DNA of 64,000 nucleotides from DATHZQ01 sp035458525 (GCA_035458525.1 DATHZQ010000067.1:1-64000), one strand, 5' to 3'. Positions 50,530 through 59,228 are shown, counted from the stretch's first letter. A program made the numbers and translations. The notes: generated by a model not told the origin, from the sequence alone.

Positions 50530-50829
50530 TCACATTCCGCTCAGCTCGCGGAGTGCGGCAAAGGGGTAGATGCCGGTGCCGTGCCCGTCGGGTTCGAACA
50601 CGAACTGCAGTGCATAGCCCCCGACCAGTTCCGCTCCGGCGATCTTGATTGGGATCGGGCCGGCCAAGACGGCCTGCGTCACCGACTCCCCTGCAGGTTC
50701 GCGGCACCCGGCGCACATGCAGGCGCCGCGCAGCGTGGCGGCATCGAGCTGCGATACCACGCCGTCTTCCCAGGTGAGTTCCACCAACTCACCGTCAATG
50801 ACCTCAATGCGTTGCGGAACCACGCTCAT
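50530..50829 (-). CDS. DUF971 / GBBH-like N-terminal domain protein
   Basis: 99 residues. LTWEDGVVSQLDAATLRGACMCAGCREP and GGYALQFVFEPDGHGTGIYPFAALREL are the signature of the small zinc-binding domain found alone or before gamma-butyrobetaine hydroxylase. Stand-alone members sit near iron-sulfur and apbC genes elsewhere. ATG 50829 is chosen over one 4 codons upstream because TATGGT lies 7 bases before it. Confidence 0.87.
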   Translation of the reverse strand: MSVVPQRIEVIDGELVELTWEDGVVSQLDAATLRGACMCAGCREPAGESVTQAVLAGPIPIKIAGAELVGGYALQFVFEPDGHGTGIYPFAALRELSGM

Positions 50830-50836
50830 CGGTGCG

Positions 50837-50842
50837 ACCATA
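50837..50842 (-). promoter_or_regulatory. -10-like box, DUF971 gene
   Basis: TATGGT, 7 bases before ATG 50829; it overlaps the alternative longer start and so favours the shorter one. Confidence 0.45.
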
Positions 50843-50870
50843 CCCCAGCCCCCGCAGGTAGGCGTGATCC

Positions 50871-52097
50871 ATGAGCAGTCCCACCCTTTCGATTCGTCCC
50901 GGCCATCCGGCGTTCCTCGACCTGCCCTGGCACGAACCGCTCAGCGCCTGGGAAGGCGGACGTCTCATCGAGGTACCGACCGGCGTCCACCGCCACGTCG
51001 TGCGCTTCGTGGCGTACGGGGAGGACATCTATGCGATCAAGGAGTTGCCCAGACGGATCGCACGCCACGAGTACCGCACGCTCCGTGCGCTCCGGCAGCG
51101 CGTGACGCCGGTTGCCACGGCTGTCGGACTGGTGGACCGTGGATGGGTGCCCGGCGATCGGGAGCACTCGGCTGCCGTGATCACCCAGTACGTGAAGTTC
51201 GCTTTCACCTATCGGGAATTGATCTCGGGAGGGAACTTCGGCCCGAGACGCAACCAGATGCTCGATGCCGTTGCCGGCCTGCTCGTCGAAATCCATCTCG
51301 CCGGGTGCTTTTGGGGCGACTGCTCGCTGTCCAACCTGCTCTACCGCTACGACGCCGGCGCCATCGAGGCCGTGATGATCGACGCCGAGACATCGGAGCT
51401 CCACCCCGAGTTGAGCCATGGCCAGCGTGAGCACGACCTGGACATCATGATCGTCAACCTCGCCGGCGGCATGGCGGACATCGCTGCCGAGCAGGGTCTC
51501 GACATCGATGACGCCGATCTGCTCCTCGGCGAAGACGTGGCGTCTCGCTATTCGGCACTTTGGGACGAGCTCACCGAACCCGTGGTGATCGGGCCGGAGG
51601 AGGGTTTCAAGGTGCGTCAGCGAGTCGAGCGGCTCAATGCGCTCGGTTTCGACGTCGACGATGTCGACCTGTTGCCGGTCGAGGGCGGCGGTCGTTCCAT
51701 GCAACTCCGTGTCAGCGTCGGCGGCAGGAACTACCACCGGACCCGGCTTCGCGAACTCACCGGCATCGATGCGGCCGAGCACCAGGCCCGGCAGATCCTC
51801 AGCGACCTCCGCTATTACGAGACGACTCACGATCGTGTCAGCACGATCGGAAAATCAGTTCGGGCGATCCGCTGGCGCGTGGATGTCTTCGAGCCGCTGC
51901 TGCTTCGCATCGCCGATCTCGAGCCGGAAGCCGAGGTCGTGCAGCGGTATTGCGATTTCCTCCACCACCGCTACCTGGTCGCTGTCGACAAGGGCCGGGA
52001 CGTGCCGAACGACGAGGCCTTCGAATCCTGGAACGCGGCCGGTAGGCCTGGCTACGACCTCGACATCGCCGCGTCCGGCGGCGTGATCGCTCCGTAA
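50871..52097 (+). CDS. DUF4032 protein with kinase-like N-terminal domain
   Basis: 408 residues. The N-terminal half is Kdo/WaaP kinase-like: IYAIKELPRRIARHEYRTLRAL (Lys and Glu of the ATP site), CFWGDCSLSNLLY (catalytic loop, Asp and Asn) and VMIDAETSEL (DxE in place of DFG). The second half is DUF4032 (IGPEEGFKVRQRVERLNALGFDVDDVDL). Seen widely in actinobacteria, function unknown. It is divergent from the DUF971 gene; TAGGCG lies 6 bases before the ATG. Confidence 0.88.
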   Translation: MSSPTLSIRPGHPAFLDLPWHEPLSAWEGGRLIEVPTGVHRHVVRFVAYGEDIYAIKELPRRIARHEYRTLRALRQRVTPVATAVGLVDRGWVPGDREHSAAVITQYVKFAFTYRELISGGNFGPRRNQMLDAVAGLLVEIHLAGCFWGDCSLSNLLYRYDAGAIEAVMIDAETSELHPELSHGQREHDLDIMIVNLAGGMADIAAEQGLDIDDADLLLGEDVASRYSALWDELTEPVVIGPEEGFKVRQRVERLNALGFDVDDVDLLPVEGGGRSMQLRVSVGGRNYHRTRLRELTGIDAAEHQARQILSDLRYYETTHDRVSTIGKSVRAIRWRVDVFEPLLLRIADLEPEAEVVQRYCDFLHHRYLVAVDKGRDVPNDEAFESWNAAGRPGYDLDIAASGGVIAP

Positions 52098-52170
52098 GTG
52101 CCGGAGGGCTGACCTCGTCACTCCGTTGCGGAGCACGACGGTGCGGCCGCCGGCGACCCGACGGTTTGCG

Positions 52171-52683
52171 TCAGCCGCCGCCTCGTTTCATGCCGCCGTA
52201 CTTCATGCGTGTGTCCTCCATCCTGGCGATGAGGGCGTCCTCGCCGGCTCCGGAGAACCCGGCATCGACCACCTCTCCGACGAAGATGTCGTGCGAGCCA
52301 CACTCGATGGTCTGCCAGACGGTGCATTCCAGGAAGGCCACCGCTTCCGTGAACACCGGTGCGCCGGTCACGCCTTCCCGAATCGGTCGGCCGTTCAGCG
52401 CCATTCCCTCCTTCGCCGCCGGCTTCGAGAACTTGACGAAGGGCCGGGTGTCGTCGCGGTCCCAGAGGTTGATCGTGAATGATCCTCCGTCGCGGATCAA
52501 GCGATTGGTCACGGCATTTGCGTCGATCGATACCGCCACCAGCACGGGCTCCATCGCTACCTGGGTCACCCAGCTCTGAGTCATACCGTTCCACTCGTCT
52601 CCGGCTCTCGATCCGACGAGACACAGCACGTTCGGGATCTTCCACAAGACCTTGTTCAACGTTTCGGCCGACAGATCAGGCAT
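52171..52683 (-). CDS. Flavin reductase-family protein
   Basis: 170 residues, split-barrel FMN-binding fold: GSRAGDEWNGMTQSWVTQVAMEPVLVAVSIDANAVTNRLI, then GSFTINLWDRDD and ECTVWQTIECGSHDIFVGEVVDAG. Typical of stand-alone NAD(P)H:flavin oxidoreductases; partner unknown. AGGAG precedes the ATG. It converges with the DUF4032 gene and is unlike enough from the protein at 15316 not to be a recent duplicate. Confidence 0.9.
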   Translation of the reverse strand: MPDLSAETLNKVLWKIPNVLCLVGSRAGDEWNGMTQSWVTQVAMEPVLVAVSIDANAVTNRLIRDGGSFTINLWDRDDTRPFVKFSKPAAKEGMALNGRPIREGVTGAPVFTEAVAFLECTVWQTIECGSHDIFVGEVVDAGFSGAGEDALIARMEDTRMKYGGMKRGGG

Positions 52684-52743
52684 GACGAACTCCTGGGATC
52701 GGGGCTGCGCACCCTAGGAGGGAACGGCGCAACGCTGCGGCCG

Positions 52744-53928
52744 TCAGCGACCGACGGGGAGCCGGAATCCCACGCGGCCACCAGGCCCGAGCTCTGCCCA
52801 GATCGAGCCTCCGTGGGCCGTCACGATGCCGCGAGCGATCGCCAACCCGAGCCCGGCGCCGCCTGCGCTCCGCGTCCGTGCCGGGTCGTCGGTGATGAAC
52901 TCTTCGAATGCACTGTCCACCATCGATGGCGAGAACCCGGGGCCTTCATCGGCCACGATGACGGTCGCGTCTGTGCCGTTGTGCACGCTGACGACGACCT
53001 CGGCGTTGGCGGGACTGAAGCGTATTGCGTTGTGCAGGAGATTGCGCATCACTCGGCCGAGCGCCTCGGGGCCGCCCACCGTTGGCACGCTGCCCGCCGC
53101 ATCGAGCCGGAGGTCGACGTTCCGGCTCTCGGCAACCGGCCGCAACGCATCGATCGACTCGTCGGCGATTTCGGCCAGGTCGAACGGCTCGCTCTCGATC
53201 TCGAGCCGGCCCGCCTCGATCGTTGCCAGGAGGAACAGATCGTCGACGAGATGTGCCATCGCGTCCACGTCGGCCCGCATCGACCGCAAATACCGCTCCG
53301 GATCGGGGGCGAGACCGTCTTCCAGCGCCTCGACGGCAGCACGCAGCGCCGCCAGCGGGCTACGCAGGTCGTGGCCGACGGCCGCAAGAAAATGGCGTCG
53401 TGCGGCATCGTTCGCATCCCGCTCGACCTCGGCGATCGCCAGCCGCTCGGTCATACGGTCGACTGCGGCAGCCGCTTGCCCGAGCTCATCCGTGCGGTCG
53501 ACGCCGGTCCGCGCAGTGAGGTCGCCGGCCGCGACCTCGTTGGCGGTGCGTCCGATGTTCTCCAAGCCCCGGGTGAGCTGACTCGCCATGGTCGTCGCCA
53601 GCACGACTCCCAGCCCCACGCCGAATCCGAGCACGACGGTGAGCAACTGAAGGTCATGCGTCTCGAGAAACATGAGACGGGCCGCAATCCCGGTCGCGAC
53701 AGCCACCGACAGTACTGACGCCACGGCGAGAACGAGGATCGAGGAACGCAGCGATCGGAACCCTCGCGTGATGCGAGGGAGCAGCCAGCCCAGCACGACC
53801 GTGCCGGCGGCCATTGCGATGAAGAGCCCGAGCAGCTGGCTGCGTTCCGCCGCGGAGGGCTGCATCGTCACCTCGAAGAGGGCGATTGCCGCAATCACTG
53901 CTGCGCCGAGCGCAAGAATCGCCCTCAC
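52744..53928 (-). CDS. Sensor histidine kinase
   Basis: 394 residues. Four predicted membrane helices in the first 115 residues with almost no extracytoplasmic loop, so it probably senses within or near the membrane. A HAMP-like region (GLENIGRTANEVAAGDLTAR) follows. The phosphoacceptor is His186 in VGHDLRSPLAALR, then the N box NLLHNAIRFSP, DEGPGFS and GAGLGLAIARGIV. GTG 53928 overlaps the response-regulator stop as GTGA, so the pair is cotranslated. Confidence 0.94.
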   Translation of the reverse strand: MRAILALGAAVIAAIALFEVTMQPSAAERSQLLGLFIAMAAGTVVLGWLLPRITRGFRSLRSSILVLAVASVLSVAVATGIAARLMFLETHDLQLLTVVLGFGVGLGVVLATTMASQLTRGLENIGRTANEVAAGDLTARTGVDRTDELGQAAAAVDRMTERLAIAEVERDANDAARRHFLAAVGHDLRSPLAALRAAVEALEDGLAPDPERYLRSMRADVDAMAHLVDDLFLLATIEAGRLEIESEPFDLAEIADESIDALRPVAESRNVDLRLDAAGSVPTVGGPEALGRVMRNLLHNAIRFSPANAEVVVSVHNGTDATVIVADEGPGFSPSMVDSAFEEFITDDPARTRSAGGAGLGLAIARGIVTAHGGSIWAELGPGGRVGFRLPVGR

Positions 53929-54623
53929 GGTTCGAACCTGTAGCCGACGCCCCACACGGTGTGGAGCCAGCGCGGCTTCTCGGGCTCGGCCTCGAGTTTG
54001 CGACGAAGGCGGCGTACGTGCACCGTCACGGTCGAAGGATCCTGGTAGTCGGCAGAACTGTCCCACACCTGCTCGAGCAGTTGCGCTCGCGAGAAGACCT
54101 GGCGGGGAGAGGCAGCGAGGAAAGCGAGCAGGTCGAACTCCTTCGGCGTCATCTCGACTACGCGCCCGGCTTGCAACACCTCTCGTGTGGCCGTGTCGAT
54201 GGTGAGCCCATCGAACTCCATTCTGACCGGCCCCGCCGTGGCGGGTCGGCTTCGACGAAGAACGGTCCGGACTCGGGCTGCGAGCTCGCGGGGCGAGAAG
54301 GGCTTGACGACGTAGTCATCGGCGCCCAATTCGAGTCCGAGCAGGCGATCGGACTCCTCCGTCCGGGCAGTCAGCAAGATGACCGGTACGTCGGCACGTC
54401 GGCGCAGCTGTGCAAGCACGCTGAAGCCGTCGATCTCGGGGAGCATCACATCGAGCACGACGAGATCCGGGGGCGCAGCGTCGAAGCTCTCGATCGCCGT
54501 CCGGCCGTCCGCAGCCGCCGTCACGCGGAAGCCGTCGCGTTCCAGATACGCGGTCACGACCTCGCGCACCATCGGCTCGTCGTCGACGACGAGCACGCGT
54601 CCGGAGGCGCCAGAGGCATTCAT
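53925..54623 (-). CDS. OmpR-family response regulator
   Basis: 232 residues. Receiver domain with acidic pair VVDDEP, phosphoacceptor Asp58 (VVLDVMLPE), Thr of LLTARTE and Lys of VVKPFSP. A C-terminal winged helix follows (EFDLLAFLAASPRQVFSRAQLLEQVW, VRRLRRKLE). The partner kinase follows immediately. ATG 54623 is chosen because TACGAT lies exactly 6 bases before it; a start six codons upstream would contain this box. Confidence 0.95.
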   Translation of the reverse strand: MNASGASGRVLVVDDEPMVREVVTAYLERDGFRVTAAADGRTAIESFDAAPPDLVVLDVMLPEIDGFSVLAQLRRRADVPVILLTARTEESDRLLGLELGADDYVVKPFSPRELAARVRTVLRRSRPATAGPVRMEFDGLTIDTATREVLQAGRVVEMTPKEFDLLAFLAASPRQVFSRAQLLEQVWDSSADYQDPSTVTVHVRRLRRKLEAEPEKPRWLHTVWGVGYRFEP

Positions 54624-54629
54624 GCCGCA

Positions 54630-54635
54630 ATCGTA
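54630..54635 (-). promoter_or_regulatory. -10-like box, two-component operon
   Basis: TACGAT, exactly 6 bases before ATG 54623; decides that start. Confidence 0.45.
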
Positions 54636-54715
54636 CGGCACTGCGCCCGGCTCCCCACACCTCGTCCGGAGAAATTCACGGATTGTTCAGGCGGCAAAAA
54701 GGCCCCGCTCGGATC

Positions 54716-54721
54716 TACCAT
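54716..54721 (+). promoter_or_regulatory. -10-like box, usp gene
   Basis: TACCAT, 9 bases before ATG 54731. Confidence 0.4.
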
Positions 54722-54730
54722 GTGATCTCC

Positions 54731-55246
54731 ATGCACATTCTCGTAGCGACTTCAGGTGTGCTCAGCCCTGCCTCGGCGGTCGAGTTCGTCAGCCGGTTGC
54801 TCGACGACGGCGGTCATGTGACGGTGACGACGGTGATCGAAGTGCCACGGACGTTCCTCGACGACCTGCGCTCCGAGCGGTGGCATCCGATGCAGCATGG
54901 CTCCGAGCCGATGTGGACGTTGCACGACGACGCCGTCGTCGACCGCTACGTCGAGGAACGGGGACGGCGGATCTGTGAGCCTGTGGTGAAGGCGCTAACG
55001 GCGTCCGGCATCAAGACCGAGGCGGAATACCTCGAGGGCGAGGACCCGGCGGCAACCATCTCGGGTCTCGCCAACAAGCTCGAAGTCGACATGGTCGTCA
55101 TGGGGGCAACCCGGCCGATCTTCGACCAGTCGGCTTGGGAAAGCGTCTCGGCGCGGGTCACGCTCGAGTGCAACAAGCCGGTGCTGGTCTTGCCTCCCCC
55201 GGTCCGCACCACCGTTCCGACCATGGGCGAGCCTGACTCCGATTAG
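54731..55246 (+). CDS. Universal stress protein (UspA family)
   Basis: 171 residues, one Usp domain: N-terminal strand MHILVATSGVLSPASAVEFV, and near the end VDMVVMGATRPIFDQ..SVSARVTLECNKPVLVLP. The ATP-binding G-x2-G-x9-G is loosely kept (GATRP...). A 30-residue insert sits after the first strand-helix. It is divergent from the two-component operon and may be its target, an inference from position only. It is tail to tail with the Nudix gene. Confidence 0.88.
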   Translation: MHILVATSGVLSPASAVEFVSRLLDDGGHVTVTTVIEVPRTFLDDLRSERWHPMQHGSEPMWTLHDDAVVDRYVEERGRRICEPVVKALTASGIKTEAEYLEGEDPAATISGLANKLEVDMVVMGATRPIFDQSAWESVSARVTLECNKPVLVLPPPVRTTVPTMGEPDSD

Positions 55247-55248
55247 TT

Positions 55249-55791
55249 TCAGCCGAGCGCGGCGCGAAGCGCGGCGACCGCCGGCCACACGAAGGCCTCA
55301 GGCGTGCCATTCAGCAGGTCGCGGACGTCGTCCACCGGCCACCATGCCGGTGCAGCAGTCTCCCCGGGAACGCCACGAGGCTCGCCTTCCCCGTAGCATT
55401 CGAACACGACGTGGAGCGAGGGATACGCGCCTTCGATGCCGACGACGACTGCGAGAGGGCGTGCGGTCGCGGTGGCGATGTCCGGCTCGTGCTCGGTACG
55501 TTCGATCGCGGCGGCGACGGCCGTGAGTTGCACGCCGGTCTCCTCCGCGACCTCGCGCACGATGGCCGTGTCCGGGGATTCTCCGGCCCGCCACCTTCCA
55601 CCGGGAAGCTCGAGCCTGCCACGCACCACTTCACCCGGTTTGTCCCTTCGCTGCAGCAGCAGAAAACGCCGATCCGGGCCGCGATACACGACGGCGTTGA
55701 CGTTGGGCACGACAACGGGCTCGCCTCCGCTCACAGGAACGGGCAACTGGATCCACTCGGAGCCGGTCCACACGGGATAGTCGAACGTCAC
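55249..55791 (-). CDS. Nudix hydrolase
   Basis: 180 residues with a complete Nudix box at about 64-86 (GGRWRAGESPDTAIVREVAEETGV), binding Mg for pyrophosphate cleavage of a nucleoside diphosphate derivative. N-terminal extension of 30 residues with WTGSEW. Substrate cannot be predicted. Its ATG overlaps the stop of the upstream lipoprotein gene (ATGA). Confidence 0.92.
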   Translation of the reverse strand: MTFDYPVWTGSEWIQLPVPVSGGEPVVVPNVNAVVYRGPDRRFLLLQRRDKPGEVVRGRLELPGGRWRAGESPDTAIVREVAEETGVQLTAVAAAIERTEHEPDIATATARPLAVVVGIEGAYPSLHVVFECYGEGEPRGVPGETAAPAWWPVDDVRDLLNGTPEAFVWPAVAALRAALG

Positions 55792-56270
55792 TGCCGATCA
55801 GGCACCGGGAGCGTCAGCGTGTCCCCGCACCACCCGTCGACAGAGTCGTGGGCGGCCAGGACGACCTCAGAGATCTCATCTGGGATCACGACCGCCGAGA
55901 GGCTGCGGGTGAACGGCTGCTCCGTCTCGTGGGGGTGTGCCAGCTCGCGCACGCCCAACACCTCGCCTCCGGGGGCACGAACCTCCCAGGCATCCGCATA
56001 CTTGTCCCAGCCGGTGTCCGCGGATCGCACCGTGGCACTGACTGTGGCAGTCTCGCCTTGCCAGACGATCTCGCCTGCGATGACATGAGCACAACCGTCG
56101 CCGGCGGTCTGCGGAGATGTCTCCTGTGGCGAGGGCACTGCGGTCTCGTGCGCAGGAGGTGCCGTCGCCGCGGCAGCACTGGAACGCTCCGCTGCAGACG
56201 CGGCATCGTCACCACCGGCATCGCCACATGCGGCGAGGAGCAGAACCAGAGCGAGCAGCAAACGATGCAT
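55788..56270 (-). CDS. Putative lipoprotein
   Basis: 160 residues. Signal peptide MHRLLLALVLLLAAC with lipobox LAAC, an Ala/Ser/Pro/Thr linker, then a small beta-rich domain (CAHVIAGEIVWQGETATVSATVRSADTGWDKYADAWEV) with two Cys that could pair. Family not recognised. ATG 56270 has TAGTTT 7 bases upstream; the T-A-G of that box is the stop of the preceding gene. Likely in one transcript with the Nudix gene. Confidence 0.8.
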   Translation of the reverse strand: MHRLLLALVLLLAACGDAGGDDAASAAERSSAAAATAPPAHETAVPSPQETSPQTAGDGCAHVIAGEIVWQGETATVSATVRSADTGWDKYADAWEVRAPGGEVLGVRELAHPHETEQPFTRSLSAVVIPDEISEVVLAAHDSVDGWCGDTLTLPVPDRQ

Positions 56271-56277
56271 CGCTGCC

Positions 56278-56283
56278 AAACTA
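56278..56283 (-). promoter_or_regulatory. -10-like box, lipoprotein-Nudix pair
   Basis: TAGTTT, 7 bases before ATG 56270; it overlaps the stop codon of the upstream lipoprotein gene. Confidence 0.35.
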
Positions 56284-56895
56284 CTCGGCAGAGCCCTCTA
56301 TTCCGTCCGGGCAGTTGAGGTCGACCTCGATTCCGGCGCCGTTCGCCGCAGCTTCGAGGTTCTTGCACGCAATGCCGAAGCGCTGCGCAGCCACCGTGAA
56401 CGGCGACGAATCGATCGACTCTTGAAGATCCTCGATCGAGTCAAGGCTCCGAACCCCTTCGATCGTGAGCGGCATCGTGGCGGCCAGCGCCTCGCCGGCA
56501 GCGACCAGATCTTGATGCGCCGGCTGGAGTCCGTTCGGCGGTTCCATGGCTTCGAGGGAATCGATGAGCTGGCGCAAGGCAGAGCCGGTGTCGGTGAACA
56601 GGTCCGCCGTCTTGACGATGGCGACTTCCTTGGCCTGATCGAAATACGCGTCCACGGAGGCGGTGTCCGTGAGGTCAGCGTTCTCCTGCAACGCGGTGAG
56701 CTCTTCCTCGAGCTCCGTGCCGTAGTTGTCCCTGGCCTCGGAGATCGTGTCGTCGTAGAGCTGCATCTCGTCGGCGAGGCCCGAGAAATAGTCCTGGGGG
56801 CTGGCACCACCTCCACCGCACGCTGTCGACACGAGCGCCATCGCGGTCGAGACCATGAGCATCCGCCACGGCGTTCTCTTCGGAAGTCGGCGCAT
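56281..56895 (-). CDS. Putative lipoprotein, helical
   Basis: 204 residues. Signal peptide ending MALVSTAC (lipobox), then an all-helical domain with heptad-like Leu/Ala pattern (YFSGLADEMQLYDDTISEARDNYGTELEEEL) and two Cys near the C-terminus. Unknown family. TAGCCT lies 10 bases before the ATG, so it may have its own start despite close packing with the ABC gene and the next lipoprotein. Confidence 0.8.
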   Translation of the reverse strand: MRRLPKRTPWRMLMVSTAMALVSTACGGGGASPQDYFSGLADEMQLYDDTISEARDNYGTELEEELTALQENADLTDTASVDAYFDQAKEVAIVKTADLFTDTGSALRQLIDSLEAMEPPNGLQPAHQDLVAAGEALAATMPLTIEGVRSLDSIEDLQESIDSSPFTVAAQRFGIACKNLEAAANGAGIEVDLNCPDGIEGSAE

Positions 56896-56950
56896 CACAG
56901 GCAGCAGGCTAACCGTCCTGCACTCCGGGGCGACGGATCCGGCCACCGCC

Positions 56951-58846
56951 TCAGGGCACGGCGTTGGCGGCAAACTGGGTGCGGTACAACGATGCGTAGA
57001 GTCCGCCCCGGTCCATCAGCTCATCATGAGTGCCGGACTCGATCAGCCGCCCGCCGTCGATCACGAAGATGCGATCGGCGGCCAGAATCGTCGACAGGCG
57101 ATGTGCGATCACCAGGGACGTCCTGCCCCGCATGACCCGTTCGAGTGCCTCCTGGATGAGCGCCTCGGAATGGGCATCGAGATGGGAAGTGGCCTCGTCC
57201 AGAATGAGGATCTTCGGGTCCTTGAGGATCACGCGTGCGATGGCCATGCGCTGCTTCTCGCCGCCGGACAACCGGTAGCCGCGCTCCCCCACCACCGTCT
57301 GGAGGCCCTGGGGCAGCTGCGAGATGAACTCGGCGATGTTGGCGGCCTCAGCAGCATCCAACAGCTCCTCATCCGTGGCGTCCGGCCGGGCGTAACGCAA
57401 GTTGGTGGCGATCGTGTCGTGGAAGAGGTACGTCTCCTGGGTCACCACGCCGACGAGACCCGCCAGCGCGGCGAGGTCGTACTCCCGGACGTCGCGACCG
57501 TCGATCAGCACCCGACCTCGGTCGACGTCGTAGAGGCGGGGAACGAGGTAGGTGGTCGTGGTCTTCCCGGCGCCACTCGGACCAACGAGCGCGGCGAGCT
57601 CGCCGGGCGCCACTTGCAGCGACAGATCCTGCAGTGCCCACTCGTCGCCATCGCGCGGCTGCGGACCGTCCTCGCCGTCGGACAACCGATGCCAGCCGTA
57701 CCTCCGCACCGACTCGAGACCGCTGGCGCCACCGTACGAGAACCAGACACCGTCCAACTCCACGTTGCCCGCAACTCCTTTGGGCACGTATGGGGTGGAG
57801 GGTTCCTCGATGTCGTGAGGCATGTCGAGCACCTCGAACACCCGCTCGAAGGAGACCAATGACGTGGCAAACTCGACCCTGGCGTTGGTCAGCGCGGACA
57901 TCGGGCCATACAGGTTCGCCAGATACGCCGACAGAGCGACGATGGTTCCGACGGTGAGGGTTCCGTTGATCACGAAGACGGCACCGAACCAGAAGACGAG
58001 CGCCGAACCGAGGGCGCTCATCACGCCCAGGGCCATGAAGAACCACCGGCCGATCGTGGCCTGGCGCACGCCCAAGTCGCGCACGGCTGCGGCATGACCG
58101 GCGAAGCGCCGGTCCTCCTCCTGGGTTCTGCCGAACAGCTTCACCAGCAGTGCCCCCGAGACGCTGAGCGTCTCCTGCATGTGCGAGCTCATGGAGGCGT
58201 TGTGCTCCATCTGCTCGCGACGAATCGTTCGCAACAGCTTTCCGACTCGGCGCGACACGACAATGAACAACGGGAGAATCACCACCGAGAGCAACGTCAG
58301 GCGCCATTCCAGGTTGAACATCACCGTGAGCGTCAAGACCGTGGTGACGACGTTCGAGACGAGCGTGACGAACGTGCCCGTCACTGCTTGCTGTGCGCCC
58401 ACGACATCGTTGTTGAGCCGGGACATGACCTCGCCGGTGCGGGTTGCCGTGAAGAACCCGAGTGACATTCGCTGCAGATGCCCGTAGAGCTGACAGCGCA
58501 GATCGAAGATGATGCCCTCGCCGATCGCGGCAGACGCCCAACGCTGCAACACGCCGACTGCACCGTTGATCAGCGGGACCGCCACCATGCCGAGGCCGAG
58601 CCAGGTGACCATGCCGAGATCCTCGTTCGGGATCGCAGTGTCGATGAGGCTTCGCATGATCAATGGAGGCACGAGCGTCAAACCAGAAATGACGACGATC
58701 GTTGCCAAGACAATCGCAATCTTGCCCTTGTAGGGCGCGCCGTACGAGAGCACTCGACGCAGCAGTGCTCGGTCGAGTTGGGGCTTGTCCTGGTCCTCGT
58801 CGTACCTCAGGTACGACCACCAGCCACCTGAGTGAAAGATCGTCAA
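56951..58846 (-). CDS. ABC exporter, fused membrane and ATPase domains
   Basis: 631-residue half-transporter. Six membrane helices (about 40-340), then the ATPase: Walker A VGPSGAGKTT, Q-loop VTQETYLFHD, signature LSGGEKQRMA, Walker B ILILDEATS and switch His IAHRLSTI. A 30-residue insert (SVRRYGWHRLSDGEDGPQPRDG) precedes the Walker A. MsbA/MDR-like; substrate unknown. The TTG start at 58846 is doubtful because GGAGG touches it directly; an ATC two codons later would be spaced properly. A perfect palindrome lies 38 bases upstream. Confidence 0.93.
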   Translation of the reverse strand: MTIFHSGGWWSYLRYDEDQDKPQLDRALLRRVLSYGAPYKGKIAIVLATIVVISGLTLVPPLIMRSLIDTAIPNEDLGMVTWLGLGMVAVPLINGAVGVLQRWASAAIGEGIIFDLRCQLYGHLQRMSLGFFTATRTGEVMSRLNNDVVGAQQAVTGTFVTLVSNVVTTVLTLTVMFNLEWRLTLLSVVILPLFIVVSRRVGKLLRTIRREQMEHNASMSSHMQETLSVSGALLVKLFGRTQEEDRRFAGHAAAVRDLGVRQATIGRWFFMALGVMSALGSALVFWFGAVFVINGTLTVGTIVALSAYLANLYGPMSALTNARVEFATSLVSFERVFEVLDMPHDIEEPSTPYVPKGVAGNVELDGVWFSYGGASGLESVRRYGWHRLSDGEDGPQPRDGDEWALQDLSLQVAPGELAALVGPSGAGKTTTTYLVPRLYDVDRGRVLIDGRDVREYDLAALAGLVGVVTQETYLFHDTIATNLRYARPDATDEELLDAAEAANIAEFISQLPQGLQTVVGERGYRLSGGEKQRMAIARVILKDPKILILDEATSHLDAHSEALIQEALERVMRGRTSLVIAHRLSTILAADRIFVIDGGRLIESGTHDELMDRGGLYASLYRTQFAANAVP

Positions 58847-58883
58847 CCTCCGTGCCGTGGCGATGGTACCCGCCGGCGTAGAC

Positions 58884-58899
58884 CGTAATCACGATTACG
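58884..58899. promoter_or_regulatory. 16-bp palindrome, candidate operator
   Basis: CGTAATCACGATTACG, 7-bp arms around AC, 38 bases upstream of the ABC exporter start and in the gap shared with the small peptide gene. It is A/T-rich against the local background and of the size bound by TetR- or MarR-type dimers. Confidence 0.45.
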
Positions 58900-59053
58900 A
58901 CGAGAAGATCCCATCGAGATCTGGTGACGGTGGGTCGGACGCATCAATGTGCCCGAAAAGCCGTCGAATCAGCAACGCTATCCGACCCGATGGTCTACCG
59001 TGGACGACGGGAACAGGGTCGCATGACCCGCAGGGGGAACAAGGGGAAATATC

Positions 59054-59158
59054 ATGCTGGACTGGATCCGCTCGATCGAGCGGCTCTCGAAGGCTGCGCT
59101 CATCAGTCTGATGTTGGGACTCGTCGCGCTCTCGGCGATCCTCAACGTGACTGGCTGA
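59054..59158 (+). CDS. 34-residue membrane peptide
   Basis: ATG 59054 follows AGGGG at a spacing of 8 and opens MLDWIRSIERLSKAALISLM, ending in LGLVALSAILNVTG. A short amphipathic start with two basic and two acidic side chains leads into one membrane helix of about 19 residues. The good ribosome-binding site and ideal membrane pattern support real coding. Possible roles are a regulator of a membrane complex or a toxin-like peptide; nothing decides. It is divergent from the ABC exporter and 70 bases before the MBL gene. Confidence 0.6.
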   Translation: MLDWIRSIERLSKAALISLMLGLVALSAILNVTG

Positions 59159-59216
59159 GCCACAGCCGCCGAAGCACACGGGTGACGCCATCCGACGCGG
59201 TGGCGTCATCTCGCGA

Positions 59217-59222
59217 TAGGGT
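59217..59222 (+). promoter_or_regulatory. -10-like box, MBL gene
   Basis: TAGGGT, exactly 6 bases before ATG 59229. Confidence 0.45.
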
Positions 59223-59228
59223 CGGCCC

